A stretch of 64,000 bases of DNA from Hypomesus transpacificus. Lineage: Eukaryota > Chordata > Actinopteri > Osmeriformes > Osmeridae. The position numbers and the translations under genes are program-made. The stretch spans positions 17,029,682-17,093,681 of the forward strand of contig NC_061082.1 in the NCBI RefSeq assembly GCF_021917145.1. Reading direction: 5' to 3'. Below, piece by piece: positions 55,901-64,000 of this stretch. The stretch's first letter is position 1, and the number at the start of each line of letters is the position of its first letter. The notes beneath the pieces are model-generated. The model searched no databases and was not told where the DNA came from. It worked only from the letters and a program-made list of their open reading frames with translations.

Positions 55901-58851
55901 CAAAGAAGACAGTTACCGCTCTCTTTCCATCTGGTGCAGCTTGTCGTTCTTGATCGCTTCGATCACCAGGTTGGCTTTGGTGTCGTCCTGAGAACCACAC
56001 AAGGGAATCGATCACCAAGTTATGATTACAACCGTCCTCGGGATTCCGACTCTTTAGGAAGGCAATGCACCTGACCCAAAACCAGGAACATGAATCCTAA
56101 CCCCAGACCGGTAACATGAACACAGACTGACATTGGGAAGAACTGCTTCGACATGGTCAGAACTCCACCACATCGTCACTGTGCTGATCATGGATAAGGC
56201 AGTGCTCACGTTGGTGGGGATGTACTTGTCTTCCTCATCGATGCCCAGAGGAACGCAGATGAGCTTCTGGAAGGACTTCTTCATCCTCTCCCTGTCTCCG
56301 ATGGCGTAGTAGCACAGGATGAGGTTGAAGCCCGTCTTGATGTTTGGGCTTTCGCTCATGATGTGTTCAAAGGAGGTGATGGCATCCGAGTATTGGCCCA
56401 TACGGATGAAGCCGATGCCGATGTTCTGCATGATCTTGATCCTCATCTCCTTGTGGGCGTTGGAGATCTGGTCCAGGGCCATGCGGTAGAACTTGATAGC
56501 CTTGGGGTAGTTCTTCTGCTTGAAGTAGATGTTGGCCATGTTGACTTTTAGCCTTCCTGGAGGGATACAGTGGAACGTGTGTGAGATGCTACTAGCTTTA
56601 GCTGTAATCTGTCTTTCTTATATATTGAAAGGGCAACAATAAAAAAAATATGGGTGTACGGTTGGTCTATCACAGTTATTATTTGAAACTTTTTGGGGAT
56701 ACGGTGGCTAGAATGAGTTATGTCATCAGTCATTGACGTGGCATCGACCTGCGTTAGTGAACATCTTGTTCTTCACAATGACCTGGTACGTGTTCAGGGC
56801 TTCTGGGTACATCTCATTGTTACCATACTGGGTCGCCAAGTTGAACAGAACCTGGGGAAAACCAGACATCTCAGTCAGGAAGACACCAGATGTAGAATGA
56901 GCCCCAGGACCCGCTGCAGGTGAGGTGACGGGGGCGGGGAGTGTAGTTAGAATCAGAAGTAACTTTACACAAACAAGGAATATACTCTGGTGGGCAGGTG
57001 CATACAGTAAACGTATGGTACAAATGTAGAATCTTGAAATGTGCGTGCAATGTGTTAGTGTCAGGGGTAGAGAACTGACGTGCCACTTACAGAGTAGGTG
57101 AGGTCCAGGTTGATGTGGTCAGCGTTGCCTGACTGCTCTCTCTGTCTCGCAAGAGCTCTTTCCTTTCGACCTGCTTCTTTGGCCTTCTCCAGAGACTGGA
57201 ACACAAACACACCAGATTAAAGGTCAGGCATGAGGCATCTGCAGTGAGTAGCGGGGTCCGTAGCGCTGGGAGCTTACCAGCTGCAGGTCCCCTCGGCCGT
57301 GAGCCAGGCAGCTCTCCTCGATCAGATCATTCACGTTCTTCTCCAGGAGCTTGTTCTTCTCCTCAGGCCTGGGCAACAGGGCAATCACATCTACTATCAT
57401 GTACAGAGCAGCATGATATGGGCCTATGACATAACATGCAACCGTCAACAACAGGAACAGACACTGAAACATACGTATCCTCATTTTTGGCCTCCAGAGG
57501 GGGGGCGGGTCCCTTGGACTGACCCAGAGGGTCAAAGGTCGAACCTGAAAACGCATATTTATATCAATCAGGACATGTCACCTGCACATATGCAACTTTC
57601 ACTATGATGCACGTGACTGTGCCTTAGCATTTTGATCTCATGTCTGTGTCTTTCGGTAGTGTGAGCTCACCTCTGCTCATGGTTGATGTGTAGCCGGCAG
57701 CTCTAACAGCAGTCATAGGCCTGGCCGCTCCATCCTGACACACACACACAAACAGCTAAGACTTAGGCTTCATTCATAATGAGAGGGAAACACTATCACT
57801 AAGCACCAAGCTCTGAGTAAGGGTAATATTATATATTACCCTTTATATTATATGCATATATATAGTTTGAATAGTCTTCAAATATACATAGTAGTATCTG
57901 AAGACTATTCATTGGGACAAGCAGACCAGGCTATTCTCTCTGTGTTCCTCCTCACCTGTACAGCTCCTGTCATGGGTCGACCCATAGAAGAGGCCATGGG
58001 AATCCTGGACTGGAACGCGTAACACGGTCAAATGAATTAAAACGACAACAAACCTTGTCTGAACTATACCTTCTTCCATTATTCTAGTTTCATAAGTGGA
58101 GATGTGTGTCAGGAATCCTGTAACAGCTGCTGATCTGGAATGTAACCTTTCTTTCATGTGCGTATCATGTCCTGTTTCTATGTCTTATCTCACCTGCAAA
58201 AGCCTGCTCTCCCTGCCAAATCTGCTCTCAACCTAACATTTTGAAATATCACACTTGCTCAGATACATGTGACAATACAATTATAATGTAATGGAGGTCT
58301 CTGATGCACAGCATACCTGGATTCCTGTCTTCAACTGATACACAGACCATATTGATCTAGATGTTCACATATTTCATTTAATTCATAACTCACTCCAAAA
58401 GCTGTCCCCAAAGGTCGTCCTCCAATTGCAGTGCCTGGGAACTTAGCAGTCATCTGGAATATGAACAAGCAGTTTATTATAACGCATTCAACACAATTAA
58501 CACAAAACCTGTAGCTGGACAAACACAAGCATAAGGTTATACATCATGTGTGTATAGCAAAATACATATATTGTCACTCACTGGAGGTCTTCTACCATGA
58601 CTGGTTTTGACAGCCTGCTGGAAACCAGCATCATTGTCAAGCTCCTGGAATAAACAAAACACAGGATGTTCTTTGAGTTTTAACAAATTAATGAGAAATC
58701 TCTCTATGAAACATGGAACCTCGCTTAGTTTTAGTTGCAGGTTGGCTAGCAAACGACGTTACTGTACCTCCGAGTCAAACGTTGGGTTGTAGTCATTGTA
58801 GCCCGAGTACAGGTCATCCTCCTCCTCTCCAGCAAGATGCACATGCTCCAT
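48915..58851 (-). CDS. ift88: IFT88 (Polaris), intraflagellar transport complex B TPR protein
   Basis: Twenty-four coding exons on the minus strand: 58851-58768, 58644-58582, 58453-58394, 58009-57956, 57734-57671, 57544-57475, 57368-57278, 57195-57091, 56851-56749, 56556-56210, 55987-55917, 55797-55711, 55536-55437, 54988-54902, 54791-54605, 54184-54076, 53716-53566, 53128-53013, 52850-52798, 52699-52634, 52526-52420, 51924-51864, 49585-49472, 49036-48915. They give 823 aa (human 824 or 833 by isoform). IFT88 is a core IFT-B subunit needed to build cilia. Start EHVHLAGEEEDDLYSGYNDYNP, central TPR arrays (e.g. NIYFKQKNYPKAIKFYRMAL, NKGNTVFVRHDYAKAAEFYK, EWLGAYYIDTQFCEKAIQYF) and the acidic C-terminus ELGEDLLPE all match the human protein as I know it. 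Intron 16 (54075-53717) is U12-type. The exon 9 donor (GTCGAT) is weak. Intron 15 repeats the exon 15 donor. Confidence 0.97.
49585..49850 (-). repeat. tandem duplication reaching the ift88 exon 23 acceptor, plus CA repeats
   Basis: On the plus strand 'ttgaggacaaacacagtgtt' followed by 'aacactgaggatgcacgc' occurs at about 49602 and again at about 49685, with CA repeats between. On the transcribed strand the first copy carries the true acceptor (CTCAACGCTCAG) and the second a near copy (CTCAAGGCTGAG). Further decayed units continue to about 49850. Confidence 0.8.
51449..51555 (+). repeat. 20-bp minisatellite in ift88 intron 22
   Basis: Five nearly perfect copies of TCTACTCTGACTCTATACAG, with decayed relatives on either side. 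No relation to a splice site. Confidence 0.9.
52862..52944 (+). repeat. (CA)n microsatellite in ift88 intron 18
   Basis: About 40 CA units, nearly uninterrupted, begin 12 bases from the exon 19 acceptor. On the transcribed strand this is a (TG)n run immediately upstream of the acceptor. Confidence 0.95.
53141..53440 (-). repeat. minisatellite abutting the ift88 exon 18 acceptor
   Basis: Units around 'agagagcagagagacaggct' plus 'tt' on the plus strand repeat about 12 times. On the transcribed strand they form a pyrimidine-rich run ending in 'cctcctgcgcag', the acceptor of exon 18. The array thus supplies the intron's polypyrimidine tract. Confidence 0.85.
53717..54075 (-). other. ift88: U12-type GT-AG intron 16 of ift88
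   Basis: Read on the minus strand, the donor is GTATCCTGAC directly after a phase-2 exon end. TCCTTGAC is an exact U12 branch motif, its A at 53731 and 14 bases from the intron end. Only C bases lie between the branch motif and the AG. The splice restores QLASLYEKLEDP, matching IFT88. Confidence 0.85.
54286..54615 (-). repeat. 35-bp minisatellite reiterating the ift88 exon 15 donor junction
   Basis: Ten copies at an exact 35-bp period begin at 54286, 54321, 54356, 54391, 54426, 54461, 54496, 54531, 54566 and 54601. The last is the true exon 15 end. On the transcribed strand each reads (c/t)acaacctgg/gtaagctcac or a close variant, so exon end plus donor are copied. Eight of the nine extra copies keep GG/GTAA. 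Confidence 0.92.
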
Positions 58852-59660
58852 CACACCCTACAAAACTTTCGAAAATATGTCAAAAACTAATGTAATTGGT
58901 AATTTTACAAAGATGGCATTCGTTTTGCAAGCTACCCTGGTTATCTGGCTGGTACAGTAGCAGTAGCTTTCTAGTTGACTACAGAAGGTTTCACTGTACA
59001 GAAGTTTAGCTAGCTAGTGCTAGTTAGCTAGCCACTGTTTTAGTAGCTAGTTACCAACATAAAACGCCAGCGAGCTACATTCACCTACATATGCTATTGG
59101 ATAACTGCAAAAAAAAAAAAAAAGATGACCTAGCGTTATGTTATTTCGGATTTTAGCTAGCTAGACTAGCTTGCTATCTGTGCGGAATTGTTTGTTGTCA
59201 TTTGATAATCGTCACCAAACTGGGCGGTAAAGTATTTTTCCAAGGACCCGGTTGGTTAAACACATGTCTATCATTTATTTGAGGTAATGCAATTGGATAC
59301 GATTTCTGATGTAGTTGCTAGGATACGATACGGCTAAAGGGTTACTCCAGAAACATCTAAGCTCGTTCGGTATGAAATGTATTAGTGCACACTTTTCCGC
59401 GTCCTTGTGATTGTTTTTAATTCATTAAAATGTAGAAATGTACTACAGTTACTACTAATAATCAATCAAATGTTTAACAAAATATATTTACCAGTTGTGG
59501 ATTTTTATTTGGTTTTCTACAGCATTGTTTTGAACCTTTCGAGACACCATACAAATTAGACCCTACGCTCAGCTTGACTGGAAGGGGCGTTCCAGCTAGA
59601 TTTTTGATACAATTCTCTTTTTGTTAATAGTGAAAGAACTTGCTCAGCTTCCATATTGCA
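58852..59660. promoter_or_regulatory. head-to-head intergenic region of ift88 and cryl1
   Basis: The two coding starts point away from each other with 809 bases between. The stretch is AT-rich, with no large GC island. A candidate RFX X-box (59314-59326) is present. Both 5' UTRs must lie here, or in upstream exons not recognised. A shared bidirectional promoter is inference. Confidence 0.5.
59314..59326 (-). promoter_or_regulatory. candidate RFX X-box upstream of ift88
   Basis: On the ift88 strand the site reads GTATCC-T-AGCAAC, an imperfect inverted repeat with a 1-bp spacer that resembles the ciliary X-box (GTNRCC, spacer, RGYAAC; one mismatch). It lies about 460 bases upstream of the ift88 start. 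RFX factors are known to drive IFT88 in vertebrates and worms. A single 13-bp match can arise by chance. Confidence 0.4.
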
Positions 59661-62175
59661 ATGAGTTCGTCTAAAGGGAAAATCATTACGGTCGTTGGCA
59701 GGTGAGAATAAACGTTTGAAATGAATTTGTTTCGTGGTCATAATGGTCATTGGTGGTAAACTGCCTTCTGCAGTCATGCACCACAAGTTAAGTCAGAAGT
59801 TTGGTCTTGAAAATCGACCTGTAATCTTAACGCAAAGCCTTATGATTGACAAAATAATATTTTTATTCTGATTTAATATGTATTTCATTAGCATGACCTG
59901 AGAGTGTTTCATAAACACGGCTGTTACTTGATTATATATGTTAACAAACTCAATTTGTAAGATTGTGTTTACATAACTAAATAACATCAGTGTTAATGGT
60001 ACCAACACAGATTTGTACAACAATAAAGCAATATAGTCCTACTGATGTCATATTTAGTCAAAAACACCTTTATGTATATCCTTCCGTTCAATGAGTTGTT
60101 CTTGTCTAGGAATCATTTTTAGGGGATTAAATTCCTGAATGTGTTTTTCTGGCGTAAACCTTCAATGAAAACCATTCAAACACGTCGACCTGGGCTAAAT
60201 TTTAGCTTAAATTGTAAGACCTTCTTATCTTCTACTTTGACTTTAACCTTATGTCTCATCCATGTAGTTCCTCATTAAAAGACGTTTTTGACTCGTCACA
60301 CTGAGCTCTGACGAACACCATGGATAGTGAGTGTAGCCAAGGCAGGTACAGTCTCAGAGACTGCAGGCCTGTCATATGAAGGTAGTGTTATTTCAAACTG
60401 ACATTTCTACATTCTATGATGTTCAAATGTCCATATTCAATGATCAATGTCCATATTCAATGATCAAGGAGGAGGAAGGGTCCGAGCCAGAGAAAAGGGG
60501 AGGGAGAGAGACAGAAGGATGGAGGGAACAGGAAGAGGGGGAAATGAAGGGAGAGGGGATATGATGGAGGAAGCTGGAGGAGGAAAGAGGGTTGTTCAAT
60601 GGGAACAAGAAAAGAGCCTGTTTGACCGGGCTAAGACTGTTGGCCCTGTTGGTGCTTGGTGTGTTCCAGCGGGCTGATAGGCCGGTCCTGGGCCATGGTG
60701 TTCCTGAGTGGAGGCTACAGGGTGCAGATCTACGACAACCAGGCGGGCCAGGCCGCCAGGGCACTGCTGGAGGTCAGGTCAGTGCAGCGGAGCCTGGGAG
60801 AAACATTAACCAAACGTGAACCAAATACGCTACTGCACTCACACAGAGTTGCATGGACAAGTACACTGTGCTCTCGATGTTAATAAAGACACTTGACGAA
60901 CACAAATCTTCTTCACTGCCTTTGTCTTGTGCAACCACAGGACAGGACACACTGAAAAACAAGATGACTCAGCACCTCTGCCGTACGCCCCTGGGTTTTA
61001 GTTTGTTAAACAATAGGTATCTGGGTAGCACATGTAATTAATCACCATGTAACATTATAGTAATACCTGTGGTACCAGCATTATAGTTACATAGCAGTTT
61101 CTACAGGCATTAGCATGACATTACATTGTAATCATTCAAAGCTCAAGATGTGGTGTGTAGTCTTACCAAAGTGCTTTTCAGAAAAGGGAAATGGATCATT
61201 CTATGTATCAAGCATCCAGCAGAGGTAGATGTTTGACTACAAACAAACTGCTCTTGCTACACTGAGAGTGATTCTCCCAGCTGGGCTCATGGATATTGAG
61301 TCTAAACTAAACTAAAATACAATACTTTGTATTTAGGTCTTCCAGTGCTTTGGGTAATCAATAGATTTATGCAGATTTTCTGCTTCAGGAAAAGTGCTCC
61401 TCTATGTACTTTAAACTGACCTTGATTCCCAAATCGCATACTTAAAAAAAACATTTAGTATGTACTGCAGCTTCTCTTAGAAAGTACACAATTTGGCATG
61501 CAGTAAGTATGCATACATTGGGACACTACTTTCTTCAAAAATTGTGCCTTAAACTTTGACCTTGCTCATACATCCGTCACAGTGCGTAGTGCAAAATGTC
61601 TGAATTGTTGAAAAAATTATTGTTCATTGAGTTATGTATATTAAATGTTTATGTAACCATAGGAAATATAGCATAACCAGTCTAGGTCAGAAACAGTATA
61701 CACTGGAACCAGCATAGACTGCAACTGGTGTTGACTGGAATTTACTAAGCATTTAGAGAGTATGTAGTCAGAGATGTTGACAAGCCACTTCCATAGTTAC
61801 TGTGCTCCCTGACACCTGACATAATAACAGTACTCAGGGTTAGCAGGCCTGGTCTCTGGTGTGTCTGGAAAGCTCTAAGGGTGTGCGTGTGTTGATTTAT
61901 TATTTGTCAAAGTAGTTTGTGCTGTGCGAATGGACTGTCAGAATGTATCATTATCATAATATCATAATAATGTATCATTAGTATTGTGTGGCATTTGACC
62001 AATGTTTATCCACTTGTGCAAGTTGACCCCTGGTTTCCTGTTGGACAGGAAGCAGTTGGAGGAGCTGCAGGAAGCTGGCATGCTGAGGGGTGACCTGAGT
62101 GCCACACAGCAGCTAGCCCTGCTGACTAGTCATGATGACCTCCCCCAGGCCTTAAAGGGAGCCTTCTTCGTCCAG
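59661..62175 (+). CDS. cryl1: CRYL1, lambda-crystallin / L-gulonate 3-dehydrogenase, 5' part only
   Basis: Three coding exons: 59661-59701, 60670-60777 and 62049-62175, giving 92 in-frame codons. The human protein is about 319 aa, so the rest lies past the window. The enzyme oxidises L-gulonate to 3-dehydro-L-gulonate with NAD+ in the uronate cycle, in the cytosol. The N-terminal Rossmann motif GSGLIG (13-18) is split across the first intron, followed by GRSWAMVFLSGGYRVQIYDN, close to the human start. The third exon contains 'QEAGMLRGDLSATQQLALL' and ends KGAFFVQ, where the human sequence continues with a Glu-Cys-Val segment. The next exon was searched for in 62176-64000 and not found. Confidence 0.92.
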
Positions 62176-64000
62176 GTACTGAAGGAGGACTGAAGTAGCC
62201 TACAGAATGCCATGGGCCCTGTCTGACTGCCCTTCCTGTTTGTCTCCTTCATAGATGTGTAAGGTCAGGGTTAAAAGCTTGTGATTTGTTCTTTGGCATC
62301 TAGCACTTTTGAGAGGTGGGGAGGGACACTTTCTAAGAGGAGGAGGGAGGGAGACTGTCGAAGGAGAGGAGGGAGAGAGTAGATACCATCAGTGTAGCGC
62401 TAAGGGTGTCCTGCCACAAGACGGATGATGCATGGGTAACAGTCACATGATTATTAAATCCATTAAGCATGTCAACACCCGCCATGTCTTAGTCATGCTC
62501 CCTGCACACACAAGCCGAGGAGACACCATACTTAAAAAAGAGTCATGTTGCATTCCGACTCTGAAATGCAGTGGTTTTCCTCAAGGTTCAGGCATATTTG
62601 TCCCTGTCCCTGGGTTGGCATGGCCAGGTATAAGGTGTCACATAGGCTTAATCATTACCGTGGATCTATCCAGCATCCAGGAGGACACTGACACCGATGT
62701 CAACAGAGGGTTTGTTCGATATGAGGAAGTGGTGGGCAAAAATAACCTTTTTCCACAATGAAACACTTGTTTGTCAGGGAAACCCCAGTTTTACACTATC
62801 ATCAATCAATACATACAGTTTTGCCTGAATGTGATTCATATCCATAAGTGTACAACAACAACAAAAATGATAGAATAACTTAATACGCATAAAATCCAAA
62901 TAATGCCATAACTGTGTGAAAATACGGAGTGAATATGCAGTGAAAAAGACATAGAGCTGTAGAGAGGTTGTTTGTACGGAAACAAAAGACTATTCACAAT
63001 CAAATTTTTGTTGCTGTTTTTTGGGGGGGACATTTTCTCAGGCAAAAACAAAGTACTTTCAATATTCAGCAGTACTCCACTGTACTCCACCCCCCCCCCC
63101 CCCCCCCCCCCCCCCAACCCCATGCCCCACTCCTAACTCATCCACACCAGATGCGCTTCTATGGCCAGTTACTAAAAGGCGGGTCTTCTGGCAAGTCTGA
63201 AAACAGAACACTCTTGGTTGCTCCAATTAAACAAACAGAGATACTGTATCATCTTCAGCACAATGTTTACAGAAGGTCATTTGTAGTCTCTTTTTTATCA
63301 CGGTGATATGATAGCTATGATTCTCACCCAGCCATTTTCTGAGAATGACACATTTTTTAGAGAAGAGCGCTAGAAGGAAATTCCTGAAGGCCTGCAGAGT
63401 TTAAACAGATTTGTTCAGATCAAAGGTGTATGCTGACTGTTCTGGTGAATTTGTACTTGTAGACCTCAGTCGTGATGAGTTGGAGGTACAGGCGTTAAGA
63501 GAGTGTGTTCCAGTCGATCCGTTCCATGTTTGTTTTTACCGTGTCGAGAGAGTTTTAGTCATTCAACTTCTCACGTGAGCGTTCCACCCCACCTCAGACC
63601 AGAAGATGCTCCTGGCAACATCCAAGTTTCTCTTCTTCCTGAATGAATGAGAAATGGGGAATTTAAATACGAATTATGATTCAGTAGCACTACGTGTCTA
63701 CTCTGTCTCAAGATAGTGGTGTACTGTAGTCACTTATTATCTTTCCTATCCTAAACAGCCACGTCTTTGTGCTGCAACTGTGTGGCTGAGTAATGTGGCG
63801 AAGATGGCACCATTTTTTAAATGGCTGCACAGCATGTCTGCACAAGAATGTTGTAGTCAGCAGTAACTGATAGTTTTGCTTATTCTGGTTTGAATGTTAA
63901 GCCTCTGTGTCTTGATACTAGACTTTCTCTGAACCGACATGTTCTAGCATAAGTTGATCCTCACATACCTAAATGTGTGTAACATACTGCCACTTTACCC
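62176..64000 (+). other. cryl1: start of cryl1 intron 3 (gene runs off the window)
   Basis: After the donor GTACTG at 62176 no cryl1 exon is recognised to the window end. A poly-C run lies at 63090-63114. An ORF at 62432-62761 has no known domain and no clear coding signature. The rest is AT-rich intron-like sequence. Confidence 0.6.

Noticed and set aside
62432-62761. 109-aa ORF in cryl1 intron 3
   Set aside because: No recognisable family, and it does not match the next expected cryl1 exon; could be chance or an old insertion.
1-64000. CRISPR arrays, operons or bacterial-type systems
   Set aside because: The tandem repeats lack unique spacers of regular length, and the genes are spliced vertebrate genes; none of these systems is present.

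Overview
This is a teleost fish nuclear window. The genes are intron-rich with vertebrate-type splice sites. The introns carry fish-type repeats: tRNA-derived SINEs with the usual fish 3' tail, a Tc1 element of the IR/DR type, non-autonomous hAT elements, 5'-truncated LINE tails and many minisatellites. I cannot name the species. Six genes are recognisable from their conceptual proteins, and their order and orientation match the human 13q12.11 block LATS2-XPO4-EEF1AKMT1-IL17D-IFT88-CRYL1 as I know it.

Layout. At 1-146 there is a SINE tail cut by the window edge. lats2 (+, coding 1446-10267, 7 coding exons, 1147 aa) is followed by an AT-rich and minisatellite-bearing flank, a SINE (13251-13435) and an apparently complete Tc1 transposon (13486-15146, transposase on the minus strand). 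xpo4 (+, 15723-42037, 23 coding exons, 1151 aa) fills the middle of the window. eef1akmt1 (+, 43906-44970, 4 coding exons, 215 aa) follows. A repeat-rich gap (45441-46345) holds a Tc1-type MITE relic and a piggyBac-like C-terminal relic. il17d (-, 47150-47869, 2 coding exons, 203 aa) and ift88 (-, 48915-58851, 24 coding exons, 823 aa) lie on the opposite strand. ift88 is head to head with cryl1 (+, from 59661), of which only the first three coding exons (92 codons) were found before the window ends.

Functionally this is a conserved neighbourhood, not an operon: a Hippo-pathway kinase, a nuclear export receptor, an eEF1A lysine methyltransferase, a secreted cytokine, a ciliary transport subunit and a sugar-acid dehydrogenase. 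No exotic new system is visible. The unusual content is in the splicing architecture. I read three U12-type introns (an AT-AC and a GT-AG intron in xpo4, and a GT-AG intron in ift88). Several minisatellites reiterate an exon-intron junction itself (xpo4 exon 12 donor, xpo4 exon 13 acceptor, ift88 exon 15 donor, ift88 exon 23 acceptor). Some acceptors have almost pure poly-C tracts. One minisatellite appears to have been seeded at the end of a nested hAT insertion.

All exon limits were read by hand from splice motifs, frame continuity and remembered vertebrate orthologue sequences. No alignment or search was run.
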